Positions 54,379 to 63,316 of a DNA stretch of 64,000 bases are shown in pieces. Position numbers and translations under genes: made by a program. This DNA is from CAZIVP01 sp964542915 (GTDB taxonomy: Bacteria > Calditrichota > Calditrichia > Calditrichales > Calditrichaceae), in NCBI GenBank assembly GCA_964542915.1, contig CAZIVP010000001.1, forward strand, positions 633,856 through 697,855, read 5' to 3'. Below the pieces are notes generated by a model. The model made no database searches. It saw only the letters and a program-made list of their open reading frames with translations, and was not told the DNA's origin. How positions within the stretch are numbered: the first letter of the stretch is position 1; every line of letters starts with the position of its first letter.

Positions 54379-56814
54379 ATGTCCTCAGTCAGTTTTCGTA
54401 AACTCGTATTTCTGATTTTCGTGGTATTATTTATTTTCTCGCTTTATCGGGCGTCGCGCCCACAGCAAATGCAGCGGCCGAAAATCGGTTTGGCTCTGTC
54501 CGGCGGCGGCGCTCGTGGTTTTGCCCATATCGGCGTCCTTAAATTGCTGGACTCGCTGCACATTCCGGTGGATTATATCGCCGGTACCAGCATGGGCGGC
54601 ATTGCGGGCGGCCTGTATGCCATCGGATACAGCGGGCTGGAAATTGAAAACATTGCACGCAACAGTGACTGGGAAGAGCTTTTCAGCGATCGCCCGCCGC
54701 GGGAAGTCATTCCCTACATCCAAAAGAAAGATGAAGACCTGTTCACGATCGAGCTGGGACTGGATGGAATGACCCCTGTTCCGCCGACCGGGTTGATCAG
54801 CGGTCAAAAGATATCGCTGTTGCTCTCCAATTTGACCATCGGTTACGAACACATAAAAAATTTCGACCGGCTGCCCGTCCCGTTTCGCTGTGTTTGCGTC
54901 GATCTGGTAACCGGCAACGAAGTGCTGCTTGGCGAAGGATCGCTGGCCAAAGCATTAAGAGCGACCATGTCGATTCCGTCGGTGTTTACGCCGGTGGAAT
55001 GGGGCGATTCCCTGCTGATCGACGGCGGCATCGTCAATAATATCCCGACGGATGTGGTAAAAAAGATGGGAGCGGATTATATCATTGCGGTGGATGTGGG
55101 TGAGCCCATTCGCGAACGCGACGAAATCCGAAATCTGCTGGAAATTATCGATCAGGCCTTCAACATCATGGTGGCGCCGCGGCGCGAACGCAATCTGGCA
55201 TTGAGCGATATAACGATCGTGCCGGAACTAAAAGGTTTGGCCGCCACCGATTTTGAGAGCGAAAAAATTGTAAAATTTATCGCAGCGGGCCAGCAAGCGG
55301 CGCGTGCGCAGCTGGACACGCTCATTCGATTACGGCAACAATACCAATTGGCGCGCACAAAAAGACAGGAGTACGGTACAAAATCAGGCAAATCGCCGAT
55401 CATACACGGCATCTCCATCACGGGCAATACCATTTTACCATTCAGCGATGTTTATGATATCATCGGTGTACAACCCGGCGAACGCTTCAAAAGCGAATCG
55501 TTTAAGGCCCGCCTGGCCGAACTTCGCACCAGCGGTCCGTACAAAGAAATCGACTACGAGGTGCGGCCGGTCAAGGAGAATCGCATCCGGCTGATCGTCC
55601 ATATTGAGGAGCGTGAAGCGCCCGTCATTCACGGCATCGATATCAAGGGCAATGAAATACTGCCGTTCACTTTTATCTATAATCTGCTCGGCATCAAACC
55701 GTTGCAACGGTTGAACCCGGAACTGATCAACAAACGCATCAATGAATTGTACAGCCTGGGTTATTTCGAACAAATTACCTACGAAATCAAGCCCCATTCC
55801 CAAAACCGGGTGCGCCTTATCTTTCATGTGAAAGAGCACTCCAGACGGCGTTTGAAACTGGGCTATCATTATGATGATTATTACCGTCTGGTCGGAACGG
55901 TGGGCTTGCAGGCCAGCAGCATTTTAATTCCGGGTTTGAGGGCAAACGCGGTGATCCAATTCGCCGGCTTGCAGCGATTCCGCTGGCGCATGTCTTATCC
56001 TTCGCGGGGACTGAATATGCCGATCTTCCCTTACATCCGCCTGCAATACAAGGATTTACCCGTGGATATTTACGGAGAGAAAGGACAAAAAATCGCCAGT
56101 TATCGCGATCGGTCAACGCTCGGCGCGCTTGGGTTGACTCTGCTCTTTGGCAAGACGGGATCCCTTGAAATGGAATACACGGCGGAATCCATGCAGATCG
56201 ATCCCGATATCGCATTTCCAGATCCGCGTACGTTCCCGTCCTGGGATGATGACCTCCGGTATGTCAATATCCGATTCAACGCCGACGCCCTGGATGACGT
56301 CATCCTGCCGCGTTCGGGTATTAAAATCAAAGCGGGATACGAAGCCAGCCGTAAAAATTTTTATTCCGATCTCGAGTACACGCGTTACTATGGCGCCATC
56401 GAGGACTATTTCACGATCAAAAAGCGCCATACATTGGCCATTAACGGCGGCTATTATTGGGGCAGCGACAGCCTGATCGCCTACAAGCAGTTTTATCTGG
56501 GCGGTCCGAACTCTTTCGTGGGCATGAATTACGATCAACTGGGCTCCATACGTTTGCTGAAGATCGGGATGCTGTATCGCTACGAATACAAGAAAGATAT
56601 CTTTTTGAAATGTATGGCCAATTACGCCGTGAATTTTTACGATTATCCCACGGCGTATGCCATTACAAAGCGTTTCGTCGGAATGGGCGTCGGTATAAAA
56701 TTCCTGTCGATTATCGGGCCGTTTGAGCTGGTATACGGCTATGGTACGGACAGCATCTATAAACCGACCGCTATGAAGAGCCATTTTTATTTTACCGCCG
56801 GGTTTGCCCTTTAA
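54379..56814 (+). CDS. Patatin-like phospholipase with POTRA domains and outer-membrane barrel
   Basis: 811 residues. A hydrophobic N-terminal signal (about 8-23) is followed by a patatin domain with oxyanion loop SGGGARGFAHIG, nucleophile Ser71 (GTSMGG) and Asp215 (DGGIVNN), so the Ser-Asp dyad is intact. Two POTRA-like repeats follow (about 340-412 and 414-487), with HGISITGNTILPF and HGIDIKGNEILPF. The C-terminal half is a Bac_surface_Ag/BamA-type beta barrel ending FYFTAGFAL. This is the layout of type Vd (PlpD-like) proteins, here with two rather than one POTRA domain. ATG 54379 is chosen; TTG 54361 would add six residues; both have poor ribosome sites. Confidence 0.87.
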   Translation: MSSVSFRKLVFLIFVVLFIFSLYRASRPQQMQRPKIGLALSGGGARGFAHIGVLKLLDSLHIPVDYIAGTSMGGIAGGLYAIGYSGLEIENIARNSDWEELFSDRPPREVIPYIQKKDEDLFTIELGLDGMTPVPPTGLISGQKISLLLSNLTIGYEHIKNFDRLPVPFRCVCVDLVTGNEVLLGEGSLAKALRATMSIPSVFTPVEWGDSLLIDGGIVNNIPTDVVKKMGADYIIAVDVGEPIRERDEIRNLLEIIDQAFNIMVAPRRERNLALSDITIVPELKGLAATDFESEKIVKFIAAGQQAARAQLDTLIRLRQQYQLARTKRQEYGTKSGKSPIIHGISITGNTILPFSDVYDIIGVQPGERFKSESFKARLAELRTSGPYKEIDYEVRPVKENRIRLIVHIEEREAPVIHGIDIKGNEILPFTFIYNLLGIKPLQRLNPELINKRINELYSLGYFEQITYEIKPHSQNRVRLIFHVKEHSRRRLKLGYHYDDYYRLVGTVGLQASSILIPGLRANAVIQFAGLQRFRWRMSYPSRGLNMPIFPYIRLQYKDLPVDIYGEKGQKIASYRDRSTLGALGLTLLFGKTGSLEMEYTAESMQIDPDIAFPDPRTFPSWDDDLRYVNIRFNADALDDVILPRSGIKIKAGYEASRKNFYSDLEYTRYYGAIEDYFTIKKRHTLAINGGYYWGSDSLIAYKQFYLGGPNSFVGMNYDQLGSIRLLKIGMLYRYEYKKDIFLKCMANYAVNFYDYPTAYAITKRFVGMGVGIKFLSIIGPFELVYGYGTDSIYKPTAMKSHFYFTAGFAL

Positions 56815-57076
56815 CGACTTAGCAGCAGTTCAGGGAGCCGGGATGCGCCATCCGTTATCGATTGAACACGCTTACCTTTTTCTGCCTGTTTGCTCTCCCT
56901 GATTTTGGAGACCCATTCCGCCAAGAGTCCAAAACCACCCTGATCAGCCGTACTATTGGAAACCGGCAACGCAAACGACAACGAAAAAGAGCGGAATAGA
57001 CCTTACATAAACATCGTTGCAATCGCATCGTATTAAGGCAGTTGTTTGAACCGCAATGTCAGCGACGGAGGAGAAA

Positions 57077-57454
57077 ATGAATATGAAAGCCTTTACTTTT
57101 ACATATGCCCTTCTGCTTATCGTACTGGGCCTCGGGGGGTATCTGCTCACGGGAGCGCAAAGCGTGACGGCTTTGATCCCGGCCTTTTTCGGCGTGATCG
57201 TGCTGGCGCTTGCATGGATTGTACACGCCAATCCCAACGCCACCAAAGTTGTTATGCATGTGGTGATGGTGCTGGCGTTGCTCGCATTTTTAGGCTCCGT
57301 AAACGGTTTTGCGGATGTGTTATCGCTTCTGCAGGGCGCAGATGTAGAACGCTCCGCCGCGGCCGTGAGTAAATCCATAATGGCGCTACTCTCATTAATT
57401 TATCTGATATTAGGCATAAAATCGTTTGTCGATGCCCGCCGCTCTCAGAGTTAA
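57077..57454 (+). CDS. Small four-helix membrane protein
   Basis: 125 residues with four predicted membrane helices and a short basic tail (DARRSQS). Small conserved-looking helices with Gly/Ala packing (LLIVLGLGGYLLTG, FFGVIVLALAWIVH) and no charged catalytic residues. I do not recognise a named family; a function cannot be given. GGAGG (57067-57071) is well spaced to ATG 57077; ATG 57083 is possible. It lies alone between the patatin-barrel gene and gcvP. Confidence 0.65.
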   Translation: MNMKAFTFTYALLLIVLGLGGYLLTGAQSVTALIPAFFGVIVLALAWIVHANPNATKVVMHVVMVLALLAFLGSVNGFADVLSLLQGADVERSAAAVSKSIMALLSLIYLILGIKSFVDARRSQS

Positions 57455-57836
57455 TCAACTCCATCGCACAAGTTGATGTACGGGCGTTCTCCGCAGCCGC
57501 AACATCTCTTTTTAGCGCACGGTTTGTGAATTATCTTTTCCTGCTGGTTTTGGAGGAGGATGCTTGCCCTTTGTCGTCTCATTCATAAATGGATAATGGC
57601 TTGTAGTATGAAAATTTGTTTTTCAATTAGAAAGAGATTTTGTAATTTATGGCCTGGCTATTTTGTGAATTATGTAACGTAGTGCGGCGGTTTGTGCGTA
57701 AAGACGAAATTTCGGTCTTCCGGAATTTACCTCCGGGTTGGCCGGATTCGGATAAGAAAGACTTTTGAACAAAAATCTCCATACATTTTGAATAAACATA
57801 GACGGAATGTTTCATTAACGATAACAGGATGAATAT
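57455..57836. other. Gap upstream of gcvP
   Basis: About 380 bases without a gene. I looked for a glycine riboswitch, which often precedes gcv genes, and did not recognise its conserved cores. A short inverted repeat TCAACT/AGTTGA lies just after the small membrane protein gene (about 57454-57475) but lacks a T run. Confidence 0.35.
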
Positions 57837-60731
57837 ATGAAGTTGTTCGACCATGCCAATAAAGCGTTTCGGACCCGACACATTGGTCCCGATGAAGACG
57901 AGCGTCAAGCTATGCTAAACGAACTGGGCTACGAATCCATTGCGGATTTGATTGCGGATACCATTCCGAAATCGATTCGGTTGACGGAAGAGCCGCCGTT
58001 TCCGGAAAGTATCGGTGAATTTCAATTTGAACAGCATATGCGGCGTTTGGCCGGGCAAAACCGGATCATGCGTTCGTACATCGGCCTGGGCTATTACGGA
58101 ACGATTACGCCATCGGTCATAAAGCGCATGATTTTTGAAAATCCGGGCTGGTACACGCAGTACACGCCTTATCAGGCGGAAATCGCCCAGGGCCGTCTGG
58201 AGGCGTTGATCAATTTCCAAACTATGGTCGGCGATCTGACGGGTATGGCGATAGCGAATGCATCACTGCTGGATGAAGCGACGGCGGCCGCTGAAGCCAT
58301 GGCTATGCTGTATCGGCTGCGGAGCCGTGATATGGTTAAACGCGGCGCCAATGTGTTCCGCGTTTCGGACACGGCCTTCCAAACCACCATCGATGTGCTC
58401 AAAACGCGGGCCGAACCGCTGGGCATCGAAGTCGTTGTGGAAAACAACATCACGTTTAACATCGACGAACAAACGTTCGGTATTTTCTTCCAGTTTCCGG
58501 CTGAGGACGGAAGGGTGTATCAGTACGACACACTCGTTCAACAAGCCCATGATGAAGGCGTACTCGTGGCTATGGCCGCGGATTTGCTCAGCCTTGCGCT
58601 GATGACGCCGCCCGGTGAACTGGGCGCCGATGTGGTGGTCGGCAACACGCAACGTTTCGGCGTTCCCATCGGCTACGGCGGGCCCCATGCTGCTTACTTC
58701 GCCGCCCGAGAAGAATACAAACGCCAGATTCCCGGACGCATTATCGGCGCCTCGGTGGATCGTCACGGTCAAACCGCGTATCGCATGGCGTTGCAGACCC
58801 GGGAACAACACATCCGCGGCGAAAGGGCGACATCGAATATCTGCACGGCGCAGGCGCTGCTGGCGATCATGGCCGGCATGTATGCCGTTTATCATGGGCC
58901 GGAGGGATTGCGTCGCATCGCCGAACGGATTCATCGATCGGCTGTGTCTATTGACCGGCGCATACAAGAACTCGGTTACAAACAAACCAACGCCGTTTAT
59001 TTTGACACGCTCAAAATAGAAATGCCGGCAGAACAACAGTCGAAGCTGCGACGTCTTGCCGAAGAACGGGATTTGGAATTCCGCTACTTTGATGACGGCG
59101 CTGTGGGGCTCTCGACCGATGAAACGATGCTGGAAGAAGATGTAGCGGATATTATGCGCGTGTTCGCCGGGGCAGCCGGCAAGTCGCCGGATGAACCGGT
59201 TGAGGATGACGATCCGCCGGTGGCCATCCCGCCGGAATTAGAGCGCAAGAGCGACTTTTTAACGCATCCGGTGTTTCACCGTTACCGAACCGAAACCAAA
59301 ATGATGCGCTATATAAAAGCGCTGGAAAATAAAGATTTGTCGCTAACGTTCTCCATGATCCCGCTCGGCTCCTGTACGATGAAGCTTAATCCCGCTTCGT
59401 CGCTGATGCCGGTGAGCTGGCCGGCGTTCGCGCAGTTGCATCCCTACACCCATGCCGACAACGCCAAAGGTTACAAGCGCATGATCGATGAGCTGGAGCA
59501 ATTGCTGTGCGCCATCACGGGTTTTTCGGCGGTTTCGTTCCAGCCCAATTCCGGCGCCCAGGGCGAGTTTACGGGATTGATGACGATCCGGGCCTATTTT
59601 AAAGATCGCGGCGAAGATCATCGTAATGTGACCCTGATACCCACCTCGGCCCACGGTACCAACCCGGCCAGCGCCAGTATGGCCGGCATGAATGTCGTGG
59701 CGGTTAAATGTGACGACAACGGCAATATCGATGTGGATGATTTGCGCAAGCGCGCCGAGAAGCACAAAGATCAACTGGCGGCGCTGATGGTTACGTATCC
59801 CTCTACCCACGGCGTCTTTGAAGAAGATATACGCGAAATCTGCGATATTATCCATGAGAACGGCGGTCAGGTTTATATGGACGGCGCCAACATGAACGCC
59901 CAGGTGGGCTTAACCAGCCCGGACCGAATCGGCGCCGACGTGGTGCATCTTAATCTGCACAAGACGTTCGGCATCCCGCACGGGGGCGGCGGTCCCGGTA
60001 TGGGGCCGATCGCGGTGGCGGATCATCTGGCACCCTATTTGCCGGGTCACGCCCTGGTCGAAACAGGCGGAGCAAAGGCAATCAGTCCGGTGGCGCAGGC
60101 GCCTTACGGCAGCGCCAGTATTCTCATTATCTCTTACGGATACATTCGCATGCTGGGCAAGGAGGGCTTAACCGACGCCAGCCGCATGGCCATATTAAAC
60201 GCCAATTATGTGAAGCATCGCCTGAACAATTACTATCCGGTTCTCTACAAGGGCAAAAGGGGGCAGGCGGCGCACGAACTTATTTTTGATGTACGCGCCT
60301 TTCGTAAATCGGCCAATGTGGAAGTGGAAGACATCGCCAAACGTTTAATGGATTACGGCTTTCACGCGCCCACCGTTTCATTTCCGGTGCCGGGCACCAT
60401 TATGTTCGAACCCACCGAAAGCGAGTCGAAAGCGGAGCTGGATCGCTTTGTGGAGGCCATGATCGCTATTTACGGTGAAATCCGGGAAATCGAAAACGGC
60501 GACGCGGACGAAGAAGACAATGTATTGAAAAATGCGCCGCACACGGTTGAGGAAGTAACGATGACGGATTGGAGCCATCCCTATTCGCGTGAAAAAGCGG
60601 TGTTTCCCATAACGGAGGTAAAAACGCATAAATTCTGGCCGCCGGTTGCCCGTGTCGACAACACGTACGGCGACCGCCATTTGATGTGCACCTGCCCGCC
60701 GGTGGAAATCTACGCGGAGGCGGATGAATAG
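57837..60731 (+). CDS. gcvP: Glycine dehydrogenase (decarboxylating), P protein
   Basis: PLP enzyme that decarboxylates glycine and passes the aminomethyl group to lipoyl-H protein. 964 residues, the fused full-length form, not the split GcvPA/GcvPB. The N-terminal half has RHIGPDEDERQAML, YIGLGYYGT and the NASLLDEATAAAEAM region. The C-terminal half has IPLGSCTMKLNPAS and the PLP lysine Lys709 in HLNLHKTFGIPHGGGGPG. AGGA precedes ATG 57837. gcvT and gcvH are not adjacent; the GcvT-like gene at 48 kb is better read as YgfZ. It forms its own unit closed by a terminator. Confidence 0.97.
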   Translation: MKLFDHANKAFRTRHIGPDEDERQAMLNELGYESIADLIADTIPKSIRLTEEPPFPESIGEFQFEQHMRRLAGQNRIMRSYIGLGYYGTITPSVIKRMIFENPGWYTQYTPYQAEIAQGRLEALINFQTMVGDLTGMAIANASLLDEATAAAEAMAMLYRLRSRDMVKRGANVFRVSDTAFQTTIDVLKTRAEPLGIEVVVENNITFNIDEQTFGIFFQFPAEDGRVYQYDTLVQQAHDEGVLVAMAADLLSLALMTPPGELGADVVVGNTQRFGVPIGYGGPHAAYFAAREEYKRQIPGRIIGASVDRHGQTAYRMALQTREQHIRGERATSNICTAQALLAIMAGMYAVYHGPEGLRRIAERIHRSAVSIDRRIQELGYKQTNAVYFDTLKIEMPAEQQSKLRRLAEERDLEFRYFDDGAVGLSTDETMLEEDVADIMRVFAGAAGKSPDEPVEDDDPPVAIPPELERKSDFLTHPVFHRYRTETKMMRYIKALENKDLSLTFSMIPLGSCTMKLNPASSLMPVSWPAFAQLHPYTHADNAKGYKRMIDELEQLLCAITGFSAVSFQPNSGAQGEFTGLMTIRAYFKDRGEDHRNVTLIPTSAHGTNPASASMAGMNVVAVKCDDNGNIDVDDLRKRAEKHKDQLAALMVTYPSTHGVFEEDIREICDIIHENGGQVYMDGANMNAQVGLTSPDRIGADVVHLNLHKTFGIPHGGGGPGMGPIAVADHLAPYLPGHALVETGGAKAISPVAQAPYGSASILIISYGYIRMLGKEGLTDASRMAILNANYVKHRLNNYYPVLYKGKRGQAAHELIFDVRAFRKSANVEVEDIAKRLMDYGFHAPTVSFPVPGTIMFEPTESESKAELDRFVEAMIAIYGEIREIENGDADEEDNVLKNAPHTVEEVTMTDWSHPYSREKAVFPITEVKTHKFWPPVARVDNTYGDRHLMCTCPPVEIYAEADE

Positions 60732-60764
60732 GGAAGCGCCTGTATAATTTGCATAACAACAGAG

Positions 60765-60795
60765 GCCCCGGTGTGGTGAATGCCGGGGCTTTTTT
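60765..60795 (+). terminator. Rho-independent terminator of gcvP
   Basis: GCCCCGG (60765-60771) pairs with CCGGGGC (60783-60789) around an 11-base loop; the stem can extend by G-T and A-T pairs. Six T residues follow (60790-60795). It lies 34 bases after the gcvP stop. Confidence 0.9.
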
Positions 60796-61182
60796 AATTT
60801 TTGCCATCCTGAAAATGCGGCCTTTGATCGTTAGGTAACGAAGAACACATTGATGGCGCGGAGCGGCCGTGATCTTCATAGGTGAGGTGAAACCAGATCA
60901 AGCTGGTGTATTGTTTTCTATAAAAGCGTTGGTGCTCTGCACCTGAATGGTGAAATCTATATCAGAAAGAGCGTATTGCATTTTTAGGTCGGTTGTTAAC
61001 ATATTTCACAAACATTAAAATGGAAGGAAGGCCAATCCTATCGATTGGTGATGAAACGAAAGATGGGACTGTTTGCAAAAACATAGTTGCAGAATAAAAG
61101 TGGGGAATTTTCGCCAGGCTCATTTCTTTAGAAAATTCCGTTTTTCGAGGAAGTTTCAATTCATTTGGCAAAGCACATTTTA
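60796..61182. other. Gap between gcvP and the accessory block
   Basis: About 390 bases. Composition shifts from balanced to AT-rich near 60.9 kb, which may mark the edge of an acquired segment. A minus-strand frame overlapping the end of the DUF3037 gene has no ribosome site and no family-like sequence. No attachment site, tRNA or repeat is visible. Confidence 0.4.
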
Positions 61183-62022
61183 TCACCGGTGTTCTCTAAA
61201 ATCCAATTCAAGTTGCCTTGCAAATGCCTCTGCTTCATCTTCGCTGATTAAATTTAAAGAAGATTGACCGGCGCGTTGATTTTTTAAGGCGCTCTCCGCA
61301 ATTTGCCTCAGTTCTTTATTTTGCGGCAAAACACTTAATAATTCAACCTTTACCGGTTCGGTTGATGTTTCCAGCCATTTTAGGATGCCCGACCAATGCA
61401 AGACCTTATTCTTTACATCCTCTTTTCGTTTTAAGTCGAAAGAAACCGGTTCGTAGCAGTGCCATTTTTGATTTTTCCACGCTTTGCTGAACGTGATGTT
61501 GGAATACTCTGTTTTAACCACATGCTCGCTTAACCTGGATTCTACCCCTTTTTCTTTAAAATACTTTTGGTAAACCTTTTTCCAGACGTCTTCATCGGAC
61601 ATGGTTGTCTTATGTTTCTTTTGGGAATCATAGCGGAAAATCATCTGATGTGAAAGACTTTCAAACGCCGAATCCAAAGAAACATCGATGCCCCGATAAA
61701 CATCACTGAACACCAATGCCGTATCATCTTTAACCATTAAGCGTGATGTAATCCGTTCTATAGAATCCGGTACGGAAAAGGCAAGCTCCCTTTGCTGTCC
61801 TTCAGTAAGCGCATTTAATTCTTTTTGCAAATGGTTGATCGACTGCATGATATGATGAACATTAAGGCCATTGAAAAATGAAGACATTCTTTTGGAACGA
61901 TTGACAAAACTCGATCTCAGGTACTTTTCGTCTTTGGCATAGAATACCAAACCGACATTAACGAATTCCTCGTTAATCCGGTCGGGTATATATCTGAGAA
62001 TTTGATATTGGTAATGTTTCAT
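61183..62022 (-). CDS. DUF3037 family protein
   Basis: 279 residues. The N-terminus HYQYQILRYIPDRINEEFVN-like followed by VGLVFYAKDEKYL is the DUF3037 mark. The rest is charged and alpha/beta, with no catalytic motif that I can name. DUF3037 genes typically lie next to HipA-type kinase genes, as here. The start ATG 62022 forms an ATGA overlap with the kinase stop; a GTG at 62034 is also possible. It is the last gene of the block. A role as partner or antitoxin of the kinase is an inference from pairing only. Confidence 0.75.
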   Translation of the reverse strand: MKHYQYQILRYIPDRINEEFVNVGLVFYAKDEKYLRSSFVNRSKRMSSFFNGLNVHHIMQSINHLQKELNALTEGQQRELAFSVPDSIERITSRLMVKDDTALVFSDVYRGIDVSLDSAFESLSHQMIFRYDSQKKHKTTMSDEDVWKKVYQKYFKEKGVESRLSEHVVKTEYSNITFSKAWKNQKWHCYEPVSFDLKRKEDVKNKVLHWSGILKWLETSTEPVKVELLSVLPQNKELRQIAESALKNQRAGQSSLNLISEDEAEAFARQLELDFREHR

Positions 62023-62831
62023 GCTGTCACCCACTTCAAGTTTTTCACAAACGCTTGTTTATTTTGAACGATTAAATTTAAAGTGTTTTCTATTCTATTG
62101 ATGTGATCCGTTCGCCATTCTGCGGGAATTAAATGTTTTGCTCTTTGCCAGAATCCCGCATTAAATCGATCCACTGATTTAAGTATTGCATTGCCGGGGA
62201 ACCATTTTTTTTTAATTTTATGAAATAAAACCATGTTGTCAATCCAATTGTTTCTGTCAAAATCAGAAATTTTCCAGGGTTCAGGAGGAGGAGTGATAAG
62301 CTGTAAGAAAGAAAAAGCCAGTTCATGGTCGTAAATAATAATGTCATCAGCGCTTACCATACAATTCGGTTTCTTGAGTGTTCGGTCAACATTACCTATA
62401 AAGACGTCAAAAGCAAAAATTTTTTGAGCCTGATGCAGTAGATTTTGCTTTAATGGCTCATTTACAGCCAGGGTTTTGTAATTGGGCCGATACACTGAAC
62501 CATAATTCAGACCGAGACTCTTCTTAGCTGTTGAGTAACAACCTTTGCTTTTAAGCGTCTCCACAAATGCGTTGTTTATTTCTACCAATACAGGCTCGAC
62601 AACTGAAATCCCCCATTCCCAGGCGATATAAGTAGCAAGCAACTCAAAACACGCCGCTTCGGGCCGCATACGTTCCGAGCCCATCAGCTTAACCACACAC
62701 TCTTTTTGTGCTCCGCTCTCTTTGTCCACACCCGAAATCAAAATAGGTTTATTGGCGCCGGTGCTAAATTCGTTATTGTAGCGCAGTGGCGTTATTATCG
62801 GTAGTTTTTCAATTTCATGTACACTGGGCAT
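62019..62831 (-). CDS. HipA-type (HipA_2) kinase-like protein
   Basis: About 270 residues with the compact HipA-like kinase fold, without the N-subdomain and without a HipB gene. The ATP lysine is in ECVVKLMG (Lys48). The catalytic loop reads FAFDVFIGNVDR (Asp142, Asn147, Asp149), and the metal site is YDHELAF (Asp168, Glu170), so the active site looks intact. HipA proteins phosphorylate targets such as glutamyl-tRNA synthetase and slow growth, but HipA_2 members paired with DUF3037 have no known target. I chose ATG 62831, which lies inside the end of the nuclease frame (17-base overlap) after an A8 run; TTG 62846 is possible. Confidence 0.75.
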   Translation of the reverse strand: MPSVHEIEKLPIITPLRYNNEFSTGANKPILISGVDKESGAQKECVVKLMGSERMRPEAACFELLATYIAWEWGISVVEPVLVEINNAFVETLKSKGCYSTAKKSLGLNYGSVYRPNYKTLAVNEPLKQNLLHQAQKIFAFDVFIGNVDRTLKKPNCMVSADDIIIYDHELAFSFLQLITPPPEPWKISDFDRNNWIDNMVLFHKIKKKWFPGNAILKSVDRFNAGFWQRAKHLIPAEWRTDHINRIENTLNLIVQNKQAFVKNLKWVTA

Positions 62832-63301
62832 TTTTTTTAAATTCAACCTTAATTACTTTTCCCGTTTCATTTACCCAATAACACTCTATATTCAGTTGAT
62901 CCAAACACCATGAACTTTTATTATTTAATAAGTTGATATACGTTTTCTTCTCCGGAAATACCATAACAACTTTAGAAGATTTTGAATCTCTATGTTCATT
63001 TCTGATTATAATAGATTGAAAAACAGCTTTTGAAAACCAATATCTGGCTTGTGTTGAGGTATTTGTTTTCTTTTTTCTTTTTCCTTTTTTTTTCACCTTT
63101 AACGTAATATTCAGAAGGATAACCTTTAACTTCAATATACAAATTGATGTTGTCTTTTTTTAGCCAAAGATCGAATCCCTTTTCCCTTTTAAGAGGGTCA
63201 GCTTCTGATTGTAATTCCCAATCGCATTGTTGAAAGTAATTTTTAATTCTTTGTTGAATCTTAAATTCGTGAAACCACTCATGCCAAGGTTCCCAACTCA
63301 T
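62815..63301 (-). pseudogene. Predicted PD-(D/E)XK-type nuclease, frameshifted at an A9 run
   Basis: Two overlapping frames make one protein of about 161 residues. The first frame (from ATG 63301, behind GGGAG) carries GFDLWLKKDNINLYIEVKG, a D-x(n)-E-x-K nuclease-type motif with Asp44, Glu57 and Lys59. The second frame carries KKKTNTSTQARYWFSKAVF and then VVMVFPEKKTYINLL and ECYWVNETGKV, ending at 62815. The break is at nine A residues on the - strand (63085-63093); losing one A, or a +1 shift, joins the frames. It may be a sequencing error, a real mutation or transcriptional slippage. Continuity of the family pattern across the break supports a single gene. The fold call is by motif only. 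Confidence 0.65.
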
Positions 63302-63316
63302 AATATTTTCTCCCAT

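Noticed and set aside
57455..57836. Possible glycine riboswitch upstream of gcvP
   Set aside because: I could not find the paired conserved cores of the glycine aptamer in the leader; only short unrelated inverted repeats are present.
60962..61186. Possible fifth gene after DUF3037 in the accessory block
   Set aside because: A GTG start inside the DUF3037 end, no motif and no ribosome site; more likely non-coding.
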